This document shows, piece after piece, positions 16,978 through 25,222 of a stretch of DNA of 64,000 nucleotides (position 1 is its first letter; every line of letters begins with the position of its first letter). The stretch is taken from NCBI GenBank assembly GCA_027306915.1, contig DAHUYW010000010.1:1-64000 (forward strand), in the 5' to 3' direction. This DNA comes from Spirochaetales bacterium (GTDB lineage Bacteria; Spirochaetota; Spirochaetia; DAHUYW01). The position numbers and the translations under genes are program-made. Under the pieces are notes generated by a model, which searched no databases, was not told the origin of the DNA, and saw only the letters and a list, made by a program, of their open reading frames with translations.

Positions 16978-17409
16978 ATGAAGTACTCGAAACTGATGAA
17001 AGAAAGGATTCGACGTGTTCGGGTGCTCTTCAAGGAGCTTGGCTACGAGCTTTTTGAAGGGGAGCGGCAGGAAGAGACCTACGCCGCAAGCTTCGAGCAG
17101 GGAGACTCCTTTCAGGGCGGCTTCTACATCGACAGCGACAACAAGTTCCTGGAGATCGCCTACACCTTCAGCTTTTCCTCGAAGCTCGCAACACTCATCC
17201 GGGATAAAATCGAGGAGATGCTCAAGGTCTGTTACGAGTACGGCTGCTATATCAACCTGCAGAAGGAAGAGGCAGGAGACTTCAGCTTCTCGGTATTTAC
17301 GAAGGTCTACTTCGCCGGACTCAACTACTACAGTCTGCGCGAAACCCTCCGGGACTTCCAGGAGTGCGTCGAGGCACTCAAGGAGCTGATCGAGATTGAA
17401 AAAGAGTAA
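16978..17409 (+). CDS. Conserved-looking hypothetical protein
   Basis: 143 residues, acidic, with an alpha/beta pattern and no signal peptide or membrane span. Notable stretches are the N-terminal basic helix MKYSKLMKERIRRVRVLF and a central segment rich in Phe and Tyr. The C-terminal helix (LRETLRDFQECVEALKEL) could form a coiled coil. The fold cannot be assigned by eye. A good promoter precedes it, and a ComFB-like gene lies 52 bp downstream on the same strand, so the two may be coexpressed. Confidence 0.65.
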   Translation: MKYSKLMKERIRRVRVLFKELGYELFEGERQEETYAASFEQGDSFQGGFYIDSDNKFLEIAYTFSFSSKLATLIRDKIEEMLKVCYEYGCYINLQKEEAGDFSFSVFTKVYFAGLNYYSLRETLRDFQECVEALKELIEIEKE

Positions 17410-17461
17410 AGGCTTGCGGATGCCGGCTGATGCGGATGGGGCGTAGCGGGGAGACGGCGGC

Positions 17462-18178
17462 ATGAAGCTGCATAACATCCTCGAGGACGTCGTATCCCAG
17501 ACGGTCAACGAGATCTTCGACGAAGAGGCGAAGAATCGCATCTTGGGCTTCTGCACCTGCTTTCAGTGCCGCCTCGACGTCATGTGCTATGTCCTTAACC
17601 GTCTGACGCCGCAGTACACGGTTTCCAGCCGCGGCCTCGCGCACCGCTTCTCCGACTATCAGGACCAGCTTCAAACCACCGCGGACCTGGTCGGACTCGT
17701 CAACAAGGGCATCCAGACCGTCTCCGCCACCCGCCGCCCGCAGTTCGCGCACGATCGCAGCGAGGCGACCGACCTGCCCGAGGGACCCCTCGTCTACTTT
17801 CCTGTCATCGAGGGGAAGGTGGTGGGCGGCAACACCTTTGAGCCCTTGAGCGATCTGACGGTGAGCCTTCGCGCCGACGGCAGGCTGGTCCGTATGCTCG
17901 ACGCCAACTGGCAGAATCCCTATCCGATAACCGAGCACACTGCGGGGAGCTTCTATTTCCTGCCCTACCCGGTCAAGACGATCGAGCCCCGAACGTCCCG
18001 CTCGTTTGACTTCGAGCTCTCGATCGCTGACCCACGCTACGATGAGCTCCACCACTTCATCCGGGTCGATCTCATCTCGGAGGCGACCTTCACCGGCAAG
18101 CTCCACTACCAGGAGGCCTATCGGACGGACGACCTCATTCTCTTCGCGCGGGGCGGGGACGAAGATTCAAACGAGTAG
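17462..18178 (+). CDS. ComFB-like protein
   Basis: 238 residues. The first 95 resemble the late-competence ComFB domain: MKLHNILEDVVSQTVNEIF, a C-x-C-x-x-C pattern (CTCFQC) near residues 37-42, and VLNRLTPQYTVSSRG. The cysteines probably form a zinc site. In cyanobacteria, ComFB-type proteins have been described as cyclic-di-GMP receptors (CdgR), so this one could be a second c-di-GMP effector near the PilZ-like protein. The remaining 140 residues form an extra C-terminal beta-rich domain, not part of minimal ComFB and not recognised by me. The start is ATG 17462 with a GGGGAG site. Confidence 0.75.
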   Translation: MKLHNILEDVVSQTVNEIFDEEAKNRILGFCTCFQCRLDVMCYVLNRLTPQYTVSSRGLAHRFSDYQDQLQTTADLVGLVNKGIQTVSATRRPQFAHDRSEATDLPEGPLVYFPVIEGKVVGGNTFEPLSDLTVSLRADGRLVRMLDANWQNPYPITEHTAGSFYFLPYPVKTIEPRTSRSFDFELSIADPRYDELHHFIRVDLISEATFTGKLHYQEAYRTDDLILFARGGDEDSNE

Positions 18179-18208
18179 CCGGGCGCACCCGGCGCAGGCG
18201 TCCAAAGG

Positions 18209-18496
18209 CTAGTACTGTTCGGAGTGAATCTGGATATCGTGGATGCGGCCGGGAACCTCATCCTCAACAAAGCTCATCGCCTTCTGAAGAACCGATTCTC
18301 CGAATCGGCGGGAGTTCGAGACATAGGCCGCCCCGATCTGCGCGAAGGAAAAGGAATCCTGGAGATCGACCTCCGAAACGGAGAGCCGGTAGCGCCGCTG
18401 GAGCTTCACCTTGAGCGACTGAATAACCCGTCGCTTGTCCTTGATGGATTCGATACCGGGGAGCTCGATGATGAACTGGATCATGGACACAACCAA
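18209..18496 (-). CDS. DUF503 family protein (YlxP-like)
   Basis: Small cytoplasmic protein of about 95 residues. MVVSMIQFIIELPGIESIKDKRRV matches the family start M-V-V-G-x-L-x-L-E-L-x-I-P-x-x-x-S-L-K-x-K-R, which selects the TTG at 18496; ATG 18484 would drop four conserved residues. YlxP-type proteins are often encoded near ribosome maturation genes and may bind RNA; that role is family inference. This copy stands alone, convergent with the ComFB-like gene. Confidence 0.85.
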   Translation of the reverse strand: MVVSMIQFIIELPGIESIKDKRRVIQSLKVKLQRRYRLSVSEVDLQDSFSFAQIGAAYVSNSRRFGESVLQKAMSFVEDEVPGRIHDIQIHSEQY

Positions 18497-18532
18497 GGCT
18501 CTCTTCTCTTCGCAGTCAGTTTTTTTTTGCTG

Positions 18533-18561
18533 TTTACATCGCGCTGGTTGCCAAATAATAT
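18533..18561 (+). promoter_or_regulatory. Promoter of the large outer-membrane protein gene
   Basis: TTTACA (18533-18538), a 17-bp spacer and TAATAT (18556-18561), about 45 bp before GTG 18605. A run of nine T (18520-18528) just upstream may act as an UP-like element. Confidence 0.65.
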
Positions 18562-18604
18562 ACCAAGGACCGGATAAAGAAAAGCCATCCCCAGGAAACT
18601 GAAG

Positions 18605-21600
18605 GTGACGTTGCGGAAAGTCCTGCCATGGTGCTTCACTATCCTGCTAACGGGCTTTCCGATCGCGGCGCAGGAGCTCCCGCTCCCCGGAACCGAGGCG
18701 GCTCCCACGCTCTTTTCGACCCAGCTCGGAAGCCCCGACGCCAACCTTCTCCTGTCCGGAAGCTGGGATGCCCAGCTCTCCGGATCGCTCGGATGGGGCC
18801 TCGACCTGGGTCCGGGCGCTCTGCAGCCGGGTCTCTACCCTGCCTCCTTCCCGGGATTGCAGCCGGGCATCGTCTTCCAACAGGTGCCGAACCTCACGGC
18901 CTCGGTGGTCCTCTTCGATCGCTACTTCCTTCGGGCGTCCTTCATCAGCCCCCAGCTCCAGCAGACCAACCTGCAGTCGACGCTGCCGCTCGACCTCAAC
19001 ACCTTCCTCCTCGGCTACAACGGCAAGCCGGGGGAGTTCCTCCAGAAGGTGAGGATTGGAAACACCGACGTCAACATCTCCCCGTACAGCTTCGTGAGCT
19101 TCCCTGCCGCCCCCCGAAACTCGATTGGCGCCTCGGTGCTCTTCAAGACTGACCGCGCCCGCTACGAGGCCATGGTTCGCTACGAGCCCTCCAATTTCCA
19201 GTCCAAGACCTTCATCGGGAGCTCACAGCTGCTCCAGCAGCGCCTAAACCCGGGGGCCTATGTCAACGGCCGCTTCTTCTATCTACCGGATGCGAACGTC
19301 GCAAACCTCCAAGTCTACCTCGAGGACGGAACCGGCACGATCCCCGGCGTTGACGCAAACGGGCAGACCCACTACTTCCGGCTGGCGACCGCCTCCGATG
19401 CGATCATCTCCGCTTCGGGCGGCTACGTCTTCTTCGTCAAGCCGGTCGTCGGACAGGTGGTGGTCACCTACACCGTGAACGGCGCTTCGGTCGGGCAATC
19501 AACGGCAAACGGGATAGGCTTCCTCCCGCCGGTTTCAGGGGGCGCCCTCAGCTCTTCGGGGTCGGCAGTCAATTTCAACTTTGGCGTCACGGGATACGAG
19601 ATGCCCGGCTATCCGTCCGGCTTCAGCCTCGCCAACCTGAAGGTGACGATCAACGGCCAGACCGGACTCCTCATCAGCCAGCCGGGAGTTTTCTCGCCCT
19701 TCGAAGCCGACAACACCTACACGGTGGGCCAGACCATACCGGCGGTGGCGCCCCAGGTGCGCGCCTCGCTCGTCGCAAAGGGAGCCGACTCCGGAAGCTC
19801 CCTCTACGTCTCGGTGAGCCCCGGCGGACAAACCGCGACTGTCCTCGGCATCGTCCCGAGCGGCGGCGGGCAGACTGCGCCCGACCCGCGCTCGGTGCAG
19901 GCCCGCTATCCCTTCGCGGGGGTCGATCCCACCATCTACTCGGCCGGCCCCGGCAGGGCTACCCAGGACTCGACAAACGAGGTCCTCGTCCAGATCCTCT
20001 CGCCGGCGGCCGGCTACCAGCTGGATCCCAACGTCCTTCCCGGCTCGGTCACCGTGCTTCGAAACGGAGTGTCGGAGATGCGCTTCACCGTCAACTACGA
20101 CACGGGGCTCCTCACCTTCAACACGCCGATCGCGGCGAACGATCTCATCGTGGTGACCTACCAGACCGCCAATCCGCAAGGCTCGGGGGGCAACATCCTC
20201 TTCGGGATGGGGGCGGACTTCGCCCTCTCGCCGAACCTGGATCTCGATCTCGGTACGGGCCTTCGCTGGTCGCTCCTGTCGCAGCGCTATACCACCGAGC
20301 AGGGAACCAACACCGGCGCGCTCCTGAGCGGAGTCGGTCTCACCTACCACACCAAGGAGCTGACCGCCCGGCTACGCGCCGGGGTGTCGCTTTCCAGCCC
20401 CGACACGACGGGGATCTTTCGTCTCTTCGGGATGGAAGAAAGCGGCCAGACGTTGACCCTCTCCGAGAGCAACCTCTTTCCGTCGAGCCTGCCGGGCTCG
20501 AGCGAGACGATTAGCTCGGGCCTGAACGCCGGACTGTCGCCCTTCTCCTCGCTCACCCTCGCCAACCGCGGCGAGCTCCTGTACAAGGATCTCAACTCCT
20601 ACAGCCTCGGAGGCGCTACCCTCGAGGGAGCGACCTTCAACCCGCCGTCGAGCCAGATCTACCCCTACGTCAACGGCTCTCGGATCGGCCCCTATCCGGC
20701 CTGGGACAACACCTACGGGGTGGTGATGGTCATGGACTACGTGATCGACCCTTCCGCCTCTAGCAATCCTTCCACGTGGGTCGGGGCGCAGGTTCCCCTC
20801 CCGAACGCCCCCCAGGACCTGACCGGCATAACCGACCTCACCTTTGCCATCCAGAGCCTCGCCGGCGCCTCGGGAACCGTCACGGCCTACGTTCAGCTGG
20901 GCTCGGTGAGCGAGGACCTCGACGGGAGCGGGGTGATCCAGCGGGCTTCGTCCATCGCGAACAACCTCTTCCCCTTTCACCAGAACGGGATGACCCTCTA
21001 CGCCGGGGCGACCGGAACCGGGGGATCGAGCCTGGGCTCCACCTCGACGTCCGGCACCGCAAACCCCTCCAGCACCAACGGCCTCGCGCTTGCCTCCGAC
21101 GACCTCAACGGCAACGGGCTCCTCGACGCCGAAAACGCAGGCCTGGTCCTCACCTACCAGATTGCGGCGAGCTACCTCACGGCGGGAGCAGGCTGGCAGT
21201 CAGTCGACATCCCCATCCCCCCTGCCGACCGGGCCAAGCTCACCGCGGCCCGCTCGGTGCGCGTCATCCTGGTGGATACAGTCGGCCCGGCGAGCGGCCG
21301 CATCCTCGTATCGAGCCCCACCTTCGCCGGGTCGCCCTTCCACGTGGTGACGGCATCGACCACGCCGACCGACATCACCACCGCAACCGAGACCAGCGAT
21401 CCGCTGCCCCTGGGACAGCAGCTCACCGACCGCTATCCCGAGGTGAACACCATCTACCATCCAGCCGGTCAGCTCAACAAGGTGCTGCGGGTCGAATGGG
21501 GGCCGTGGTCCACGGCGACCGGCTTCACCCTCACCGGCTACCCGCCGCCGGTGGCGCCCGGGCTCTACCGAACGCTCGCCTTCTATATGTACGTGCCGAC

Positions 21601-23680
21601 GCTCTCGCAAACCCCCTCGCCCGCGACGCTCTCGATGAGCCTCGTCGATAGCGCGGGACACGGAATCCATCTCTCCTTCCAACCCGGGCAGACGAGCGGA
21701 TGGCACAAGTACTCGGTCGACCTCATCGCGAAGACGATATCGGTGGACGGCGGAACGCCGGTGGGGGCGCCGAGCGTGACGGTCGACGGGGCGGCCGGAC
21801 AGCTCACCACCTTCACGCTGTCGCAGACCGGCTCGAATGCAGGAACCTTCTACATCGACGAAGTCCATCTCGAGAACGCGATAATCTCCGCAAGCCTCGG
21901 AACCGATCTCAACGTCCGCTATGCGAAGCAGGGGACGCTCCTCTCGCTCTTCGGCCACCCCATCGTGAGCAACCTCACCGTGCACGAAGCCGCCTCGGCG
22001 ACGGGCTCCAACTTCGGCGCCGGCTTTGCGGAGAACCCGGGGGTTGCCGCCGCATCGACCCTCACCGAAGTCGGCGGGGATCTGCCCTTCGCGAATCTGC
22101 AGGCCTCGTTCGGCTACCTCTGGAGCCCTGTGTACACCACCGTCTCGGCGTCCCACGCGATTCGGATGCCGATCGGTCCGCTTACCCTTGCCGACTCCTA
22201 CAATCAGAGCGTGTCGACCTCGGGAGCCTCTAGCGGCGCCCTCGTCACCGCCCCCTCGGCCTCGAGCGGCACAGCCGTCTCGGCGACCTCGACCCTCGCC
22301 GGCTCGAGCATCGGTACGGGCGCGCAGTCCATGAGCTTCGCGCGCAGCGACACCGCTACGCTCTCGATACCGGCGGTGGGCACGGCAAGCATTTCGAGCG
22401 GCTCCGTCACCCTGGGGGGAGGGATCGATCAGTCCTGGAACGCTTCGCTCGCCTCGCTGTTCCAGCCGCCATTTTCGATAAGCCTTGCGGGACAGCTCGG
22501 CGACAATCTCCCTTCGTTTACCCCCTACTCCGACCAGTATTTCACAAACTGGGCGCAAGGCTTCAGGCTTCTCGCCCCCTTAAGCGATCCTCTTGCCGAG
22601 CGCAACGGCAGCTTCACCTCGGACTTTGCCTTTGCCCGCAATCCGGTCGGCGTTGATCTCAAGTCCCAGATCAACTACGACAGCACGGTGACGAATATCC
22701 GCTCGCAGGCGAACTCCACGTCGGTCACGCTCTCCTTTCCGATCTCTCTTGGCAAACAGACGCTCCTCGCGTGGCAGGTTGTCCCGGCCTATACCCGGAC
22801 GCTTACTACATCGGCCCCTGCGACGGCGAACGCGGGCTTTGGCGATGATTTCCGGACCTACGGCGCGAGTCTCGCCGCGTCGCCCATCCTCTACGAGGGG
22901 GTCCCGGTCGCGGAGCTGTTCAGCCCGAGCGCTCTCGCCCAGTTCACCAGCGAAAGCACGGGTTTCGTGAGCGCGATCTACATCCCCACCGTCTCGCTCC
23001 AGCTGAGCCGGGGCTCTACCTCCTCGCTCAGCGATCTCATCGTACCGACCTACCTCCTCCTTTCCTACGGCCGTACCATGGATCGGGAGGCGGACGGGGT
23101 GACGGATACCGCCACTTGGCAGATCACCGCCCGGACGGATGTCCTGAACCTCTTTGGACGCCAGGGGCTCTATCCCATCTTTCCGTTCTACAACACCGAC
23201 GAGTTTGCAACCACGGTCAACATCCAGGAAAGCACCCCCGCGGGCACTTCCGTCGCCACGGGAACCGCGCTCATCCAACACCTTTTTTCCTTCTACGGAG
23301 CGAACAAGAGCCTCCTCTCCTTCCAAAACAACCTCACCGTGAACTGGGGCGCGATCCGGAACGTGGGGGACGATCTCACCACCTCATTCACGTGGCGGCG
23401 TATCCCGCACGAGGGTTTCAAGGTTCCGGTCGTACCGGCGTCGTTCCAGAAGGGGATGTATTTCGAGCACACCGAGTCGGTCGAGATCAAGAGCCTGCCC
23501 GACGTCCTGCAGAACTCCTTTGGCGCGACACTGAGCCATCTGACTGCCCTCATCTTCCCCCAGCAGGGCAAAATCCAGGCGAGCGCCGGAATAGGCTTCC
23601 AGGAAAACAAGATAACTGATACGGACACCCGCCTCCTGTTCGGCGTCCAGGCCGCGATCGAAGGGACCCTATCCTTCTGA
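18605..23680 (+). CDS. Giant secreted outer-membrane protein, distant SprA-like appearance
   Basis: 1691 residues, starting at GTG with a weak AAGGTGA site. A signal peptide (MTLRKVLPWCFTILLTGFPIAAQE) is clear. The rest is almost free of cysteine, rich in Ser, Thr, Gly and Leu, has alternating polar/hydrophobic beta patterns, and ends in phenylalanine (TLSF), the usual last residue of outer-membrane barrels. Segments such as the VNISPYSFVSFPAAPRN block, a linker with W-x-x-V-D-I-P-I-P, and Y-x-L-D-P-x-V-x-P-G-S-V-T-V-L-R-N-G suggest to me the SprA type of secretion-associated barrel, but this rests on pattern memory and is not secure. Two outer-membrane candidates follow immediately in an apparent operon. 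Function unknown. Confidence 0.7.
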   Translation: MTLRKVLPWCFTILLTGFPIAAQELPLPGTEAAPTLFSTQLGSPDANLLLSGSWDAQLSGSLGWGLDLGPGALQPGLYPASFPGLQPGIVFQQVPNLTASVVLFDRYFLRASFISPQLQQTNLQSTLPLDLNTFLLGYNGKPGEFLQKVRIGNTDVNISPYSFVSFPAAPRNSIGASVLFKTDRARYEAMVRYEPSNFQSKTFIGSSQLLQQRLNPGAYVNGRFFYLPDANVANLQVYLEDGTGTIPGVDANGQTHYFRLATASDAIISASGGYVFFVKPVVGQVVVTYTVNGASVGQSTANGIGFLPPVSGGALSSSGSAVNFNFGVTGYEMPGYPSGFSLANLKVTINGQTGLLISQPGVFSPFEADNTYTVGQTIPAVAPQVRASLVAKGADSGSSLYVSVSPGGQTATVLGIVPSGGGQTAPDPRSVQARYPFAGVDPTIYSAGPGRATQDSTNEVLVQILSPAAGYQLDPNVLPGSVTVLRNGVSEMRFTVNYDTGLLTFNTPIAANDLIVVTYQTANPQGSGGNILFGMGADFALSPNLDLDLGTGLRWSLLSQRYTTEQGTNTGALLSGVGLTYHTKELTARLRAGVSLSSPDTTGIFRLFGMEESGQTLTLSESNLFPSSLPGSSETISSGLNAGLSPFSSLTLANRGELLYKDLNSYSLGGATLEGATFNPPSSQIYPYVNGSRIGPYPAWDNTYGVVMVMDYVIDPSASSNPSTWVGAQVPLPNAPQDLTGITDLTFAIQSLAGASGTVTAYVQLGSVSEDLDGSGVIQRASSIANNLFPFHQNGMTLYAGATGTGGSSLGSTSTSGTANPSSTNGLALASDDLNGNGLLDAENAGLVLTYQIAASYLTAGAGWQSVDIPIPPADRAKLTAARSVRVILVDTVGPASGRILVSSPTFAGSPFHVVTASTTPTDITTATETSDPLPLGQQLTDRYPEVNTIYHPAGQLNKVLRVEWGPWSTATGFTLTGYPPPVAPGLYRTLAFYMYVPTLSQTPSPATLSMSLVDSAGHGIHLSFQPGQTSGWHKYSVDLIAKTISVDGGTPVGAPSVTVDGAAGQLTTFTLSQTGSNAGTFYIDEVHLENAIISASLGTDLNVRYAKQGTLLSLFGHPIVSNLTVHEAASATGSNFGAGFAENPGVAAASTLTEVGGDLPFANLQASFGYLWSPVYTTVSASHAIRMPIGPLTLADSYNQSVSTSGASSGALVTAPSASSGTAVSATSTLAGSSIGTGAQSMSFARSDTATLSIPAVGTASISSGSVTLGGGIDQSWNASLASLFQPPFSISLAGQLGDNLPSFTPYSDQYFTNWAQGFRLLAPLSDPLAERNGSFTSDFAFARNPVGVDLKSQINYDSTVTNIRSQANSTSVTLSFPISLGKQTLLAWQVVPAYTRTLTTSAPATANAGFGDDFRTYGASLAASPILYEGVPVAELFSPSALAQFTSESTGFVSAIYIPTVSLQLSRGSTSSLSDLIVPTYLLLSYGRTMDREADGVTDTATWQITARTDVLNLFGRQGLYPIFPFYNTDEFATTVNIQESTPAGTSVATGTALIQHLFSFYGANKSLLSFQNNLTVNWGAIRNVGDDLTTSFTWRRIPHEGFKVPVVPASFQKGMYFEHTESVEIKSLPDVLQNSFGATLSHLTALIFPQQGKIQASAGIGFQENKITDTDTRLLFGVQAAIEGTLSF

Positions 23681-23692
23681 AAGTGGAGAGAA

Positions 23693-23721
23693 TTGTTTTT
23701 ATTTGCAGCCTGAGGTATATA
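23693..23721 (+). promoter_or_regulatory. Putative internal promoter
   Basis: TTGTTT (23693-23698), a 17-bp spacer and TATATA (23716-23721), between the stop of the giant protein and the next ATG. Confidence 0.55.
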
Positions 23722-23745
23722 CTTAGGCAAATGAAGGAGTTACGT

Positions 23746-25203
23746 ATGAAGTTGTACCGCCGATTGCTCTGGTCGAGCGTCGCGATTCTCCTTTTTGGCG
23801 CCGCTTCGCTTGCCGCTCAGACCACGGGCTCGAGCACAGGATCGACAGCGACACCCGGACAGCCTTCATCCTCTTTCAATGCCTCCCTGAGCTTGGGGAT
23901 AGGAGCCGAAACCCTGAATGACCCTACCCTGGGAGGAAACAGCACCTTTCCCGTGACCTACCAGATGCTCACACTCGCCCCGGAGTTCCGGATAGGCAAG
24001 CTTGGGTTGGGGCTGGACATCATCCTCAACTATCGCTTCAACCAGGGGACCGACATCTACGGCAACCCGACCAACCAGGTTATCTACGTCCGGTCGCAGG
24101 ATTGGATCCCCAGCTCGCTTACCCTGCAGAGCGCTCTCGCTCTCTATCTGCCCAAGATCCGCTACGTGAGCTGGGGCGAGAAGGGAGATCCGCTCTATGT
24201 GAAGCTCGGCCAGCTCGACAGCACCACGCTCGGCAACGGCTTCATTGTGGACGGATATACGAACACCCTTTTCCTTCCCGATCAACGGTTTTTCGGTTTC
24301 AACTTTGACCTCGACGGAAGGCTGTTCAGCTTCCCCTACATCGGCCTGGAAAGCTTCGCCGATGACGTGACGACCCTCGACCTTGCGGGCGGAGAGCTCT
24401 ACGTCCGCCCGCTCGCGGGACTCAAGACTCCGGTCATCAACGGCCTGCAGCTCGGGGTGGTGGGGGCAGTGGATCGTAACCCTTACAAGTTCCTTAGCCA
24501 GTCTCAATACCCGTTCGCGGCGACCCCGCCGAATCCGATCGCGATCGTGGGCGGCGACCTGACCCTTCCCCTCTTCTCGAACCCGGTGTTCTCGATGGTC
24601 GCCATGGGAAGCATCGCCCGGGAGCCCGAGAGCTTTGGGGAGATGGCCGGTTTCCGTGGAAGAATGCTCGGCCTCCTCACCTACACCGCCGAGATCCGCT
24701 TCCTCGGCAACAACTTCGTACCCGTCTACTTCGACTCGACCTACGACGCCTTTCGCCTCCAGCGCTACCAGATCGTCACCGGCTCGGTGAGCCAACCGGC
24801 CTCGATCGGCTACCTCGCCTCGCTCGGCTTCTCCATCCTCGCGGACCGGATCATCTTCAACGCCGCCGTCGATGGGCCCTTCGAGGCGCCGACCGCCGGC
24901 TCGACCAGCATCACCGCCTATCCGCACTTCAAGGCGGTCTTCGAGGTAAAGCCGGGGATCGTTCCCGGCTTCTCCTTTGATGCCAGCTACGAGAAGTTCA
25001 TGATCCAGAGCGTCGGCAGCCTTAACAGCACCAACGACCTTTTCAATCCGACGAACTCGGTCATCGCCGCCACGGTCAACTACCAAACCGGCCCGGCAGT
25101 GATCACCCTGTTCTATAACCTTACCTACAACCCGAACGCCGCGCCTGGAACGAACCCCTGGCAAGTAACCTCGGGCCTGGGAAGCTCGATCAGCCTCTTC
25201 TGA
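23746..25203 (+). CDS. Outer-membrane barrel-like protein, paralogue of the downstream FecR protein
   Basis: 485 residues from ATG 23746, which has an AAGGAG site seven bases upstream and gives a proper signal peptide (MKLYRRLLWSSVAILLFGAASLAAQ). The mature protein is rich in aromatic and glycine residues with beta-strand alternation, and ends in SISLF, an outer-membrane terminus. It shares blocks with the C-terminal part of the next gene: K-I-R-Y-x-x-W-G-x-K-x-D-P-x-Y-x-K-x-G and E-I-R-F/F-R-Y. The two are therefore paralogues. It lacks the FecR domain. A porin-like or surface-anchoring role is possible. Confidence 0.75.
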   Translation: MKLYRRLLWSSVAILLFGAASLAAQTTGSSTGSTATPGQPSSSFNASLSLGIGAETLNDPTLGGNSTFPVTYQMLTLAPEFRIGKLGLGLDIILNYRFNQGTDIYGNPTNQVIYVRSQDWIPSSLTLQSALALYLPKIRYVSWGEKGDPLYVKLGQLDSTTLGNGFIVDGYTNTLFLPDQRFFGFNFDLDGRLFSFPYIGLESFADDVTTLDLAGGELYVRPLAGLKTPVINGLQLGVVGAVDRNPYKFLSQSQYPFAATPPNPIAIVGGDLTLPLFSNPVFSMVAMGSIAREPESFGEMAGFRGRMLGLLTYTAEIRFLGNNFVPVYFDSTYDAFRLQRYQIVTGSVSQPASIGYLASLGFSILADRIIFNAAVDGPFEAPTAGSTSITAYPHFKAVFEVKPGIVPGFSFDASYEKFMIQSVGSLNSTNDLFNPTNSVIAATVNYQTGPAVITLFYNLTYNPNAAPGTNPWQVTSGLGSSISLF

Positions 25204-25222
25204 CGGAAAGGAGTTGAAGACG

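Noticed and set aside
21200..22558. Minus-strand frame of 452 codons inside the giant barrel gene
   Set aside because: Arginine- and glycine-rich, no signal or motifs; shadow of the Ser/Thr-rich plus-strand gene.
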